Positions 45,157 to 56,854 of a stretch of 64,000 nucleotides of DNA are shown piece by piece. The notes below the pieces were generated by a model, which saw only the letters and a program-made list of their open reading frames with translations, made no database searches and was not told the origin of the DNA. Positions within the stretch are counted from its first letter, which is position 1, and each line of letters starts with the position of its first letter. The stretch comes from Pleurodeles waltl (Eukaryota > Chordata > Amphibia > Caudata > Salamandridae). Location of the stretch: positions 637,981,465 to 638,045,464 of the forward strand of contig NC_090439.1 of NCBI RefSeq assembly GCF_031143425.1, in the 5' to 3' direction. The position numbers and the translations under genes were made by a program.

Positions 45157-47600
45157 TACTGGTTGCCTGTGCTTTCTTGCCTATAGATACAATCTGTTGG
45201 TGACTGTATACGCCCTCGCTGATCCCACAGCTCCCTTTCATGGGGTAGTGCTTGTTCTTGCAATTCACGTACATGTAATTGTGCTTTCTCTGTATATTGG
45301 GGTGGTAATTCAGTAGCATTCTTTTGTTTGCTTGTCATCATCCCTAATGTGTGTTCATCCTGTTCACTATCATTTGGAGATGTTTTAGCTGCTTCTTTTG
45401 CTGCCCAGTCTGCCAAGACATTTCCCCTGGAGACAAGATCTTGCTGATTGGTGTGTGCTGCACATTTTATAACTGCTACCTTGGATGGTAGAGTTAAAGC
45501 CAGTAAATCTTTATGCATTACAGGGGATCCATCAGATTTAAGAAATCCCCTGCTTTCCCATTGGTGAATGCTAGAATGCATGGTGGTGGTGACATATGCT
45601 GGATCCGAATAAATGGTACCCTCTAGTCCTTCGGCGTGTTGCAGTGCTTCAATAATGGCCACTAATTTTGCAGCTTGTGCTGAGAAATGGGATGTAAGTG
45701 GTATTTGACTCACTATCTGTAAGATGTCAGAGGATCCCTGCTGTTCGGCTTTTACAATGGCTGCTCCTGAGTGCCTAATCCCAGTCTCCTGATCTATGAA
45801 AGAGGACCCATCGACAAAGAGCAATGTACTCCCAGGAATGGGGTCTTTTCCTACCTTGCTCTCTTCTTCTGGGATGTAAGCGGCACAGTCATGTACTTGT
45901 TCATCGTCAGAAACTGGGTGTGCAAAGAATGTTGCTGGATTAACTGTGTGACATCGAACCAATTGGAAGGATGGTATTGAAAGTATTACTTCATATCCAG
46001 ATACCCTTTGAGTTGTAAGGGTGCTCTTGCTCTTTTGGAAGATAGTGAATACCGCATGCTCTACATACAGTGTTAAAGGTAATCCCATCACTATGGTGGT
46101 GCTCTTTTGAACTGCAAAGGCTGCTGTAGCCAGTGCTTGCTCACGTGGATGATACCCTTTCATGACGGGATCTAGCAGCCCACTGTAGAAGGCAATTGGT
46201 TTGTGTCCCATAGATGTCTTTTGAGTTAGTACTGCTGTCATCGTTGTTCCATTACAATGACAGAAGAGGTAGAATGTTTTATTATAATCAGGTGTACCTA
46301 ACACAGGCATTCGTAATTGCTCTCTTTAGCTCCAGGAAGGCTGTCTCCCTCTCGTCAGTCCAGTTGATTTTGTTTGCATCTGTTTGGGACTCCTTTAAAG
46401 CAGTTAGAAGTGGTGCGGTCAGAGTGGCGTAATCAAATACCCACTGCCTCACATAATTGCAGAGTCCTAAAAACTTCTGCATTTGTTTTGTAGTTGGGGT
46501 CATAGACATGTTCCTGATGCTCTCTACTCTTTCCGGTGTCACCCTCCTCCCATCTTTAGATATTATCTGTCCCAAATAGTGGACCTCTATCTGCATGTAT
46601 TACAATTTATTTTTGTCCACTTTGTAACCCTTTTCTACAAGCATGCAGAGGAGATCAATGGTGTCATCTCTACATATGACTTCAGTAGCACTACAAACCA
46701 TGATATCATCCACGTATTGTAACAGAGTTCTCTTGCATTTTATGTTTGCTAAATCCTGCTTCACTGTTCTGTTGAAAATGCTCGGGGACTCACAGTAGCC
46801 TTGTGGAAGTCGCCGATAGCACTATTGAGTCTGTCTAATGTGAATCCAGTCAAATATTGGCTGTCAGTATGCAGTGGAATGCTGAAAAACGAATTCTTCA
46901 GATTGACCACTGAGAAATAAGTGGCTTCTTTAGGAATGTTTGTTAGTATGCCTGATGGATCGGGTACCACTGGGAATTCTGGTATTACTACATTGTTTAG
47001 GGAGCGTAAATCCTGAATCATTCTCCAAGAACCCCCCTTTGCTTTGCGTTGATCGTAAAAATCGGGGTGTTGCACAGTGTCAACCTCTCATATATTACTC
47101 CCTGCTCAAGTAACGGTTGTACTGTAGAGAGGATGCCCTCTTCTGCCTCCTTGGACAAGGGGTACTGGCGTATCCTCGGCAAAATTGCTCCAGGTTTCAA
47201 TGTAATTTTCACAGACTCAGCCCCTTTGATCAGTCCCATATCATATGGACCCTTTGTCCACAACACCTCTGGGACTTTTGCCAAATCTCTCTCTATTATT
47301 GTTCTGTCTTGTGCGTGTCTGGACACTGTTCTGTATTGTAACTGTACTCTAATGGCAATGTCCATCTCAAACACAACTTTCTCAATTAGTGGGCAATCAT
47401 CAAATATTTCTTCGTCTGATATATCTCTTAATTTAACCCCAGGATCTGTGAATATTATTGATGCCCACATCTCCTGCCTTTGGTCAACTGCCATTAGCAC
47501 GGCATATGTTGATCATATTTCAAGGGCGGATATTTCCAATATCATTTCAGGTTCTTTTATGGGATCCACAGGCTTGTAAGGTCTAAACAGCAGTTCCTTT
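45156..47600 (-). pseudogene. pol: Retroviral RT and RNase H, frameshifted
   Basis: 47500-47018 encodes the start of RT (IRQYPLSKEAEEGI). 47075-46761 continues (WRMIQDLRSLNN). The catalytic YVDD is intact at 46706-46717 but lies between frame pieces. 46596-46288 is the thumb/connection (VHYLGQIISKDG, FLGLCNYVRQW). 46310-45156 (384 codons, the longest open piece) holds the rest of the connection and RNase H with LFVDGSSF. The expected catalytic Glu position reads Lys (SAQAAKLVAI). Frames change at least twice. Confidence 0.87.
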
Positions 47601-47820
47601 GGTAATTGCACTGTTTTCACTCAAAGCACTGGTGTGTGCGCTATCAAGGCAGATATACCGCACAAAAAAGCCTCTGTACCAACAGGAACCGCTCTGACCT
47701 GCTGTCCTAGCTCCTCATGAGCTATGAGGTACAATATCCTGCTCGGTGTGACACCTGGTGTGTAACATACCATTGACCCATCCTCCAGGAAGGAGATGGT
47801 CATGTTCAATTTGCTCATTA

Positions 47821-47889
47821 GGGGCCAGATGTAGCAAAGGGTTTTTCCCATTCTGTGTCAATGGGAAAATGTATTCGTACATATGGCCC
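47821..47889. mobile_element. 69-bp miniature element inside the retroviral pol
   Basis: Its ends are GGGGCCAGATGTA and TACATATGGCCC, which are inverted repeats. The interior has a perfect 10-bp stem TTTTCCCATT/AATGGGAAAA. TA flanks both sides (TTA left, TAG right). It interrupts the protease/RT junction of the provirus. Confidence 0.7.
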
Positions 47890-48157
47890 TAGGTCTCTCC
47901 CAAGAAGATTGACTGGTGACTCAGGGGAGTACAGTAGTGGTCCTTCAATTTGTGTATCTCCCACGATCATGCTTACTGATTTGGGGACTGGAACCCTCCT
48001 CACAGCACCAGAAAACCCTTGTGTGTCCAATGAGTTACAAGAAAGTGGTAGTGTTCCTGCCTTTATACACGATTTGGTGGCCCCAGTGTTGATTAAAGCC
48101 TGTAGGGGCGACCTTCTATGGCTACCGTCACAGTGGGTTCCTCATCTGACCTGCCGG
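47890..48157 (-). pseudogene. pro: Retroviral protease remnant, active site changed
   Basis: The minus strand encodes an active-site region reading INTGATKSC near 48085-48110, so the catalytic Asp of the family D-T-G triad is replaced by Asn. The C-terminal substrate-binding part ends in VNLLGRDLG near 47900, the usual retropepsin G-R-D/N motif. The miniature element follows directly. Confidence 0.75.
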
Positions 48158-50804
48158 TTACCGATAGTATCGGACACACAGTGGCCATCTGCAGGCTGTC
48201 ATTGGGTATAAGTTTGAGCTGGTGTTTCCCCGAATATTTGGGGTGATGCATGGAAGGGGTTGCCTCCTTGCACTGTTACTCCTCCCACCTGAACCTGTGG
48301 TTGCCCTCCTAGAGTGTTGTTGACACCTTGGGGCCCGCCCTGCGACACTGGCCCTTGGGGTGCAACCCACTGGGCTTGGGGGTCCCTGCATTGCTTGCTG
48401 GTGGGGCGCCCATTGCACCTGTTGAGGCCACACCTGCCCCTGCGGGGTATTCCAACCTTGTCCTCTCTCATCGTTTTTCCTGGCTCTGCATTCTCTTGCA
48501 AAATGGCCCATCTTACCACAATAATAACATTGTTGTCCTGCCCTATAGCTTCCTTGTGTTTTCCCTTGTGTTGACCCTTGCTCTCCTATATAACTTCCCT
48601 GTCCCTTCCTCGTATCACTTACTGGTTGTCCTCCTGGTGCCTGTACCTGCACTGGCGTTGTGACAGTCATTGGTGGTGCAGTCACAAGTGCCCCTTCTGT
48701 ACTCGATTTCTTAAGTTTTTGTTGCACCAACTTCAGTGCGGCCCTTTCTGCCTGTTCTGTCCTTTCCTTGTCTTTTTCTTGTTTTCGCTTAAAAAATTGA
48801 CTTATGTGGGCTTGTATTTCGGGCCATGGTTTAGCCTCTATTCCCACCACTCCATCTAAGCTTGCTTGTATATCAGTGGGAAGGCCTCACTTTAATACAT
48901 TATAAAACAAAATTGCATTTCCTCCTGTGTTTTCCCAGTTACATCCTGCTTACTGCACCCATCGTTCTTTCTTTCTAGTAATGAATTCTGCAATATCCTC
49001 AGTTGGCTTTATACTTTCTGCCATAAGGGCACCAATGTCTGGTCTATCTAGATACGTCCGTTGAAGTGCATCCCAAACATGTTGGCGGACATTGTTAAAA
49101 GATGACTCGTCCAACTGTGTATTTATCAATGTCACTTGAGGGAACCTTGCCCTAACAAAAATTGTATTTACTTCATCTCCCACTAATGAGCTGAGCAAGC
49201 TTTTGACATCACTTAAAGGCAAGGTTGAGCCCGGCAGTGTGTTTTTCAAAGAATCCTATCCATTTTCCTGCACCTTCAGACAGCGGGGTAGTGCTCTTTT
49301 TAAATTCTCTTTGCCCATTTGAGACCATGGCACATATGTTGGTACTTGTCCTCCCTTAAAAATAAGGGGCAACTGAGTTACTGGTCGAGGGCTTCCCGAC
49401 CTGAGACTTAACCTTGGATCTGGTCTAGTACTGCATGTCACTTTAGTTGGTTTGTCTATGGCATACTTCTCCCAAACTGCAAGGCATTCTTGCATGTAGG
49501 GGTAGTTCCAATCTTGGTCACCCCGTCCCTGCCGTATGCAATCTTCTGCAGTCGCTAAATCAAAGGGTTGAAAAGACCCTTGTCGGGGCCATGGCATCCT
49601 TCCTTCTCTTTTAGTCCACCTCGCCAATTCATCTGAGAAAAGGTGACAATAATAGCTACTCTCCTCTTGCTCTATTATCTCTATAGGTGTCAATTCTGAC
49701 CTTGTTTTTAGGATTTACCGTCTTTTTGTATCTGTGGGACCTCTTGCTGTCATTACTAATTCTTGTGTATGGCGCGGGTGAAAATTGTATAAACTTCTGT
49801 TAACCCCTTGTTCGTGCGCCCTCCTTTTAAATCCATTGTCCCAATCCTCATCATCTTCTGCCCCTATTACGACCTATGAACCATCCGGGGGCTCCTCATA
49901 CTGTGGCATCTCTATATCTCTCTCCCATTCTTCTTCCTCTTCTATCCATTCCTCTGCTGCCTCTCTCAGTGTGTCTGCAGATGTGTCTTCAAACATAAGA
50001 ATGATGTGCCCTGTAGTCCATTGTCCCCGGAGGGGGGCTAGGCTCCTAGATCACTCTGCCTGTCTCACCCTGTGTTACAACTCACTTATTAGCCTGTCTC
50101 TCCCGCTCTGTTCAGGGTCGGCTCAAGGAGCTGATGGGACGGGAGTGGGGGTTGCCTCAGCTCCCTGCGCCTCTAACCTCTCCACCTTAGGCTCAACCCG
50201 AAGTGGATCTTGGTACCCTGCAGCTGGCAGGACAGGGTAAAGACCATAAGGTGGGGGCTCCCCTAGAGACTCTCCTAGGGATTCTGTTTGTGTTTGTGCC
50301 ACTACCTCTTCTGGCGTGGTTGATTTTACCTTTGTTTTTTCATGACAGAATACCTGCCATAGTGACAGAATAGCTGTGAGAAATGCATCAAGAAGAGCCT
50401 CTTATACAAGGGGTGATTGTGTAATAATTTCAAACCACAGGGTGTTGCATGGGAATGGGGGTTGCCCATGAGCCCATTTAAATACTAATTTTAACTCAAT
50501 GGTATCTGTTTCCTGCCACAGATAATCATCAACCTCACTCATAGGGATTTGTTATCAACCTTCACTTACTTTGGGATTGTTTATTCTGCCCCATTGTGTT
50601 TTTATCTACACAAACTATTCCCCACTTACGGGACACTTGAGGGGTGTCTATTAGGATGTCAAAATGATTGCAAAGATCTCGCACCCTGTCCTCCTCACTT
50701 ATATCTGATTGCGTGACAACTGGTGGGGACACCTGCCATTTCTTTATAACCTGACCCATATGATTGTAAAACACTGTACTATTTTTGTCCTCTTTCTTAC
50801 TCAT
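48158..50804 (-). pseudogene. gag: Retroviral gag remnant (MA, CA, NC)
   Basis: 50804-50562 is an 80-codon matrix-like start (MSKKEDKNSTVFYN) cut by a stop. 49693-49256 and 49249-48950 are capsid (PLIFKGGQVPTYVPWS; major homology-type region near FITRKKERW). 48850-48158 has a Lys/Glu-rich charged stretch and one zinc knuckle CYYCGKMGHFARECRARK, the nucleocapsid. Between 49700 and 50560 no continuous frame is seen. Gag would form the particle. Confidence 0.82.
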
Positions 50805-51216
50805 TACTCATAAAATACATCCACGTGTTACTGTTGCACTTTTTAGGTTTGCAACCAAGGGTCTGACTGTGCTCAAGGCAACGTCAACTGACACCAACCA
50901 TCAGGTTGTCCCCTTACCTAAACGTCAGGCTCCCACTGATATCTCGGCCTTGGTCGCTCTCCCTCAAAGACGCCTTACAGATGTTGTTAAATCTGGGAAT
51001 TTGGTGAACTGGGCATCTGACTCATTCAGAGCAAGGTCTGCTGGCGCTGGTAAAGTGACCGTCTCTTACCATGTCAGACTTCACACTTGTTACAAGGGCC
51101 ACCTCACTATTTCTACTCTGACCATCGGGATCTAACCGGGATACCTGGTAGGCATTCCCAAATGAATGCCTCTTCTGGGGTCTGCCCCCTGGGTAATGCA
51201 CTGCTGCCTGCCGCAC

Positions 51217-51367
51217 TAGCTAGTCTTCCGGTCTAACTGGGAAATCACAATTAATTTGTACCATACCAGCAAAACATTGCATTTAACCCCTCTAGCTAGT
51301 CTTCCGGTCTGACTGGGAAATCACAGTTCATTTTTAGCATAACATAACATTGCACTTAAACCCCACA
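51217..51367. repeat. Tandem duplication in the retroviral leader
   Basis: Two copies of a ~76-bp unit: CTAGCTAGTCTTCCGGTCT followed by 'ACTGGGAAATCACA' and an AT-rich part, at about 51217 and 51293. It lies between primer site and gag, where packaging signals sit in live viruses. Confidence 0.75.
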
Positions 51368-51602
51368 TAAATCGTGCATGCATTTTCTCATATTATAGTT
51401 GCCAAAAAGAATCATGCAATTAAAAAATATTAAGGTATGAAGCCCAACCTCTCTCCACCCTTTAGGACAGCAACATCTGGAATTCCCGACTGCCTGATTG
51501 AATAGACAGGTGTAAGCTCACCTGTTTTTGTTGCATGCAGTGATCTATTCAAGCAGTGCAAGTGGTGCCTCCTTCAGCTGTAGTCCGGGAAAGAGAAGAT
51601 AA

Positions 51603-51620
51603 CTCCTGGCTGGCTCACCA
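51603..51620 (-). other. Primer binding site, tRNA-Arg-like
   Basis: Minus-strand TGGTGAGCCAGCCAGGAG starts two bases after the LTR. It complements the 3' end of a tRNA-Arg (ACG-type) with one mismatch, as I remember that tRNA. Confidence 0.6.
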
Positions 51621-51622
51621 AA

Positions 51623-51913
51623 TGTTGTAGGGTCAGGAAATGAAAGAACGACACAGCTCTGTTTGGCAAATAATATAAGCATTTATGAATAACGGCTGAG
51701 AGGGCAGCACAGCTCTATGACTGATACTGCACTCAACGATGTCAGTAGAAACACCTTCTTTTATGCTTTTTTGATGCCTTGAATGTGTCTTATCACTCGT
51801 CATGCATTTTGATTAAGTGCTGCTTGATACATTGTTATCTCTACTTACATTAGCATAAAGCCACATTTCTCCTTGGGAAAGCATCTAATTACGCATTTAC
51901 AGAAAAGGTGTGT
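51623..51913 (-). repeat. 5' LTR remnant of the endogenous retrovirus
   Basis: About 285 bp homologous to 41621-41905, then the match stops abruptly. The outer ~480 bp of the LTR are missing. A small perfect stem CACTCCTG/CAGGAGTG (51916-51935) lies right at the break. Confidence 0.85.
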
Positions 51914-52644
51914 AACACTCCTGACACCAGGAGTGCCAGGCTTTAAGAACAGTGCAGTAAAATTAAAGGGGGGGGGGCTTTGAAGTATCAAGGTATAAAA
52001 CTGAAAAAAAGGACTGATAATATATATGCCTTCATGTCTTTAATAAAATCAGGATTTTTCTTAACTACTTATTTGGGAAATTCTGCATTTTCTTTCAAGA
52101 CAGGAGGCACTAATATGTATGTTTAAAGCCTATTAATTGGGGAAAAAGTAGTATGATAGAAAGGCTCACAAAACATCCTTAATTGTAGAAACCTTGGACC
52201 AATCAGTGGACCTAAAAATGTCCTCTATTCTTGCTCAAGACCCAAAATCCTTAGGACCCAAGACTCTTCTTGCAGACTGGGCCCTGAAACAAAGAGAAAG
52301 GTCCCCCAAACTTGGGCTGAGCGGCAGAAGGCCAGGAGAACCAGAGGATCCCGCCCCCTACACCACTCTCAGACTGTAGCCCTTCTGGGAGTGAGAGGGA
52401 TCAACCCGGTGCCTCTACAGTTGGTATTCTATGCCCTGCTCTCACATGAGTGTTTATCCGATTCCCTGAAGACAAGGGGTGAGAAGTGTGGCCCATGATT
52501 TGCATGTCACAGCCTGGAGTATCCAGGAGGGAGCATGTTATTTAGGTTGTTGTAAGGAGTAGCCAGAAAACAACCCCCACTTTGAACCAAGCCTCTAATG
52601 ACACAGAGTGAGTGAAGCAAGTAAGCCTAATTCTTCTTACAATT
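51914..52644. other. No recognisable gene
   Basis: Unassigned DNA between the provirus and the L2 copy. Possible but unsupported solo-LTR limits are discussed under rejected items. Confidence 0.4.
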
Positions 52645-55600
52645 TAAAATCAAATCAAATCAAATCAAAAACAATTATAAAGCGCGCTATTCACCCGTGA
52701 GGGTCTCAAGGCGCTAGGGGGAGGGGGTTACTGCTGCTCGAAGAGCCAGGTCTTGAGTTGCCTCCGGAATGCGAGGTGGTCCTGGGTGGTCCTGAGGTTG
52801 GTGGGGAGTGAATTCCATGTCTTGGCCGCCAGGTAGGAGAAGGATTTCCCACCTGCCGTGGTGCGGCGGATGCAAGGGACGGCGAAAGCGAGGTTGGCGG
52901 AGCGAAGTTGACAGGTGAGCTTGTAGAAACTGAGGCGACGGTTGAGGTATTCGGGTCCCTTGTTGTGGAGGGCTTTGTGTGCGTGGGTGAGGAGCCGGAA
53001 GGTGATCCTTTTGTTGACGGGAAGCCAGTGCAGGTGTCTCAGGTGGGCGGAGATGTGGCTGTTGCGGGGTATGTCGAGGACGAGGCGGGCGGAGGCGTTT
53101 TGTATTCGCTGCAGACGTTTTTGGAGTTCAGCGGTGGTTCCTGCGTATAGGGTGTTACTGTAGTCCAGGCGGCTCGTGACGAGGGCGTGGGTCACAGTCT
53201 TTCTGGTGTTGGCGGGGATCCAACGGAAGATCTTTCGGAGCATGTGGAGGGGTGAGGAAGCAGGAAGATGATACAGCGTCGACTTGTTTGGTCATGGTGA
53301 GAAGTGGTTCCAGGATGAATCCGAGGTTGCGCGTGTGGTCTGAAGGGGTGGGTGCGGTGCCCAGGGCTGTGGGGCACCAGGAGTCGTCCCAGGCGGACGG
53401 GGTGTTTCCAAAGATGAGGACTTCCGTTTTGTCTGAGTTCAGTTTCAGACGGCTGAGTTTCATCCATTCTGTGACGTCTTTCATTCCATCTTGCAGGTTG
53501 GTCTTGGCGCTGGTGGGGTCCTTGGTGAGGGAAAGTATCAGCTGAGTGTCGTCGGCGTAGGAGGTGATGTTGATGTTGTGTTTGCGTACGATGTTGGCGA
53601 GGGGGCTCATGTAGACATTGAAGAGAGTCGGGCTGAGCGAGGAGCCTTGTGGGACGCCGCAGATGATCTCGGTGGGGTCTGAGCGGAACAGTGGGAGGTA
53701 GACTCTTTGGGAGCGGTTGGAGAGGAAAGAGGTGATCCAGTCCAGGGCCTGTCCTTGGATACCGGTGGAGCGGAGGCAGGATATTAGGGTTCGGTGGCAG
53801 ACGGTGTCGAAGGCAGCCGAGAGGTCGAGGAGGATGAGGGCGACTGTTTCTCTATTGTCCATCAGAGTTCTGATGTCATCTGTGACTGAGATGAGGGCGG
53901 TTTCTGTGCTGTGATTGGCTCGGAATCCGGACTGAGAGGGGTCGAGTAGGTTGTTGTCTTCAAGGAAGTTGGTAAGTTGCTTGTTGACGGTCTTTTCTAT
54001 GACTTTGGCAGGGAAGGGGAGGAGCGAGATGGGTCGGAAGTTCTTCAGGTCGCTGGGGTCTGCCGTAGGTTTCTTCAGTAGGGCGTTGACTTCTGCGTGT
54101 TTCCAGCTCTCGGGGAAGGTGGCGGAAGTAAACGAGCTGTTGATAATGGTCTGGAGATGCGGGGCGATGATGTAGTCGGCTTTGTTGAAGATGAAGTGTG
54201 GGCAGGGGTCCGAGGGGGCACCAGAGTGGATGGAGTTCATGGTAGCTTTGGTCTCTTCCGTGCTGATGTGAGTCCAGGCGTTGAGGGTGATGGCTGGGGT
54301 TGTAGGTTCTGTGGTGGTTGGCTGGGTCTGGTGTCCGAAGCTGTCGTGTAGGTCGGTGATCTTACGATGGAAGAAGGTGGCGAGGGAGTTGCAGAGGTCT
54401 TGTGAGGGCGTGATGGCGTTGGCATTGGCATTAGGATTGGAGAGCTCTTTGATAATGTTGAAGAGTTCTTTGCTGTTGTGAGTGTTCTTGTCCAGTCTGT
54501 CTGTGAAGGAAGTTCTTTTGGTGGCGCGGATCAGTTGGTGGTGTTCGCGGGTGGCGTTTTTGAGGGCAGACATGTTTTCTGCGTTGTGGTCCTTGCGCCA
54601 GGCTTTCTCGAGGGTGCGGCAGGTTTTTTCGATTCCTTGAGGGTGTCTGTGAACCAAAGAGGTTTCCTGGTGTTGGTCTGTCTTGGGAGGCGTCTGAGGG
54701 GTGCGAGATTTTCCGCACAGTTGGTGATCCAATACGTGAGGCTGAGGGCTGCGTCGTTGGGGTTGGTGGAGAAGGTGGGTTGGTTGTCGCTGAGAGTGGA
54801 GAGAAGCTGTTCCGTGGGGATTTTGTTCCAATGTCTGCGTGGGATGGGTTGTGTGCGGAGGTGGAGAGTCTTGCGTCGGAAGGTGAAGTGGACACATCTG
54901 TGGTCGGTCCAGTGTATTACGGAGGAGTGGCTGAAGGATACGTGGTTGCTGGCAGAGAAGATGGGGTCGAGCGTGTGTCCGGCGATGTGGGTGGGGGTGT
55001 TCACCAGTTGCTTGAGACCGAGGTTGGCGAGGTTGGCGAGCAGGGCGGTGGTGTTGGGGTCGTTGTTCTGTTCCAGGTGGAAGTTGAGGTCACCGAGGAG
55101 GATGTAGTCCGGCGAGGCAAGGGCGTGCGGGGAGATGAAGTCAGTGATAGAGTCGCTGAAGAGGGCGCGTGGTCCAGGGGGTCTGTAGATGAGAGTTCCT
55201 CAGAGGGTGGTCCTGGGGTCGGTGTGGATCTGGCAGTGCAGGTGTTCGGCGGTGAGGGGGGTGTCTTCTGTGTAGGTGGTGACGTTGATGGAGTCCTTGA
55301 AGAAGATGGCGATTCCTCCACCGACTTGGTTGGTGCGGTCTCTCCTGGAGATCTTGTAGCTGTTGGGGATGGCTATGGCGATGTCGGGGGCCGAAGAGGC
55401 GTTCATCCAGCTCTCAGTGATGAAGGCGACATCCGGTGCGGTGGAGTCCAGTAGGTCCCATAGTTCAATGGCGTGCTTGTGGACGGAGCGTGCGTTGATC
55501 AGGATGCATTTGAGGTGGTTGTTGCCGCGTGGGCTGGCGGGCGGGGTGGTTTCGCGGTGGAAGGTGAGTTTGCAGGTGAGGCATGCGAAGGGTCCATGGG

Positions 55601-55796
55601 TGCGTTTAGGGTTGGCTTGGAAGCAGGTACTGGAGCGCCCCTGGTTGAGGGCGTGGAGGGTGTTGGGGTTGTAGCGGTGCTGTGGGGTTTGGGAGTGCTG
55701 GAGGCCAGGGGTCGTGGCGCTGGGCGCGGTCCAGGCGCGGACGGGAGCAGAGGGGCTTGCCTTTGGCGCGCCTTTGGCGTGCCAGTGGCCGCCAAA
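52645..55796 (-). mobile_element. L2-clade LINE, near full length (copy B)
   Basis: The minus-strand order is endonuclease (about 55600-54640), RT (about 54500-53440), L2 C-terminal domain (53243-52728), a 3' UTR with 'GCGCCTTGAGACCC', and a (TTTGA)n-type tail at 52645-52673. The 5' side joins GA-rich tandem units at 55797. The tail and C-terminal domain match the copy at 63031-64000 closely. Confidence 0.9.
52728..55610 (-). pseudogene. L2 ORF2: endonuclease-RT, lightly broken
   Basis: The endonuclease starts near 55500 with ILINARSVHKHA and AFITESWMN, then GGGIAIFFKDS. A TGA at 55198-55200 interrupts it. It continues through GDLNFHLEQ and HIAGHTLDPIF. A frame change near 54640 leads into the long 580-codon piece ending at 53155. 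That piece has RT motifs NFRPISLLP, LSAAFDTV, GVPQGSSLSPTLFN and catalytic YADD. A second frame change near 53245 leads to the 171-codon C-terminal piece (RLQRIQNASARLVLD, LHWLPVNKRI, WNSLPTNLR). The enzyme nicks DNA and reverse transcribes its own RNA. Three lesions only, so a fairly young copy. Confidence 0.88.
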
Positions 55797-56218
55797 AGAG
55801 GGAGGAGGGGGGAGGAGGGGTCAGCTGGGGGCGGGGGGCGACGGATGGGAGCAGGGGGGGCGGGGCCGAGCAGGAGGTGGCGGCGGGAAAGCGGAGGGTG
55901 GGGGGGTCAGGTAGAGGGGAGGGGAGAAAAGATAGGGGAGGGGGGATTACAGAGGAGGAGGGGAGTCAGGAACAACAGAAGAGGAGAAGAGAGAAGAGTC
56001 AAGAGAGAAGAGAGAAGAAGAAGAGTAAAGAAGAAGAGGAGAGAAGAGTCAAGAGAGAAGAGCGAAGAGTCAAGAGAGGAGAGAGAAGAGTCAAGAAGAA
56101 GAGTCAGGCAGGAGAGGAGAGACCTGAGAAGCAGAGGGGAAGCGTCCAGAAGATGAGGAGAGGTCACAGAGGAAGAAAAGGAACACGCAGGGAAAAGTAC
56201 AGAAGAGGAGAAGAACAC

Positions 56219-56640
56219 GCAGGTCGGGGTGCAGAGGAGAAGGAAGAACACAGATGAAGAAAGAAGAAAGAACACGCAGGTCGGGGAGCAGAGGAGAAAA
56301 GAAGTACACAGATGAAGAAAGAAGAAAGAACACGCAGGTCGGGGTGCAGAGAAGAACACAGATGAAGAAAGAAGAAAGAACACGCAGGTCGGGGTGCAGA
56401 GAAGAACACAGATGAAGAAAGAAGAAAGAACACGCAGGTCGGGGTGCAGAGAAGAACACAAATGAAGAAAGAAGAAAGAACACGGAGGTCGGGGTGCAGA
56501 GGAGAAAAGAAGAACACAGATGAAGAAAGAAGAAAGGACACGTAGGTCGGGGTGCAGAGAAGAACACAGATGAAGAAAGAAGAAAGAACACGCAGATCGG
56601 GGTGCAGAGGAGAAAGAAGAACATAGATGAAGAGCAAAGT
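56219..56640. repeat. 50-bp minisatellite, array 1
   Basis: The unit contains GAAGAACACAGATGAAGAAA and then 'GAAGAAAGAACACGCAGGTC' and 'GGGGTGCAGA', about 50 bp with an occasional 8-bp 'GAGAAAAG' insert. About eight units. Equivalent arrays are at 58325-58810 and 59580-60065. Confidence 0.92.
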
Positions 56641-56854
56641 AGGAAGAGAACGCGGTGAGGAAGAGGAGCGGGCCGAGGAAGAGGAGAACACGCAGCAAGT
56701 GGGATGCAGAAGAGGAGCAGAGAGCGAGGGGAAATGGACAGCAGAGCTGCGGAGAGAAGTTGGAGGAGAAAGCGGAAGGCAGAAGACAGAAGTACAGGAA
56801 AAGAGAGGTGAGTAGCGCGGGGCTGGGCGAGGGGCTGGACGGGGGGAGTACTAA

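Larger units (their letters stand above)
41621..51913 (-). mobile_element. Endogenous retrovirus, class I (gamma/epsilon-like), defective
   Basis: On the minus strand the order is 5' LTR remnant, primer site, leader, gag, protease, RT, RNase H, integrase, env and 3' LTR. The retroviral env with a gamma-type TM, the gamma-like RNase H and the integrase C-terminal module place it in class I. Frames are broken many times, the 5' LTR is truncated, the protease active-site Asp has changed, and the integrase has an internal deletion. It cannot be functional. Confidence 0.92.

Noticed and set aside
51911..52641. Possible solo LTR from TGTAACACTCC to TTCTTACA
   Set aside because: The ends are only weakly inverted and no 4-6 bp target duplication flanks them.
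54780..56257. Long plus-strand frames antisense to L2 copy B and the array
   Set aside because: They are GC-rich antisense shadows of the endonuclease/RT coding strand with no domain motif.
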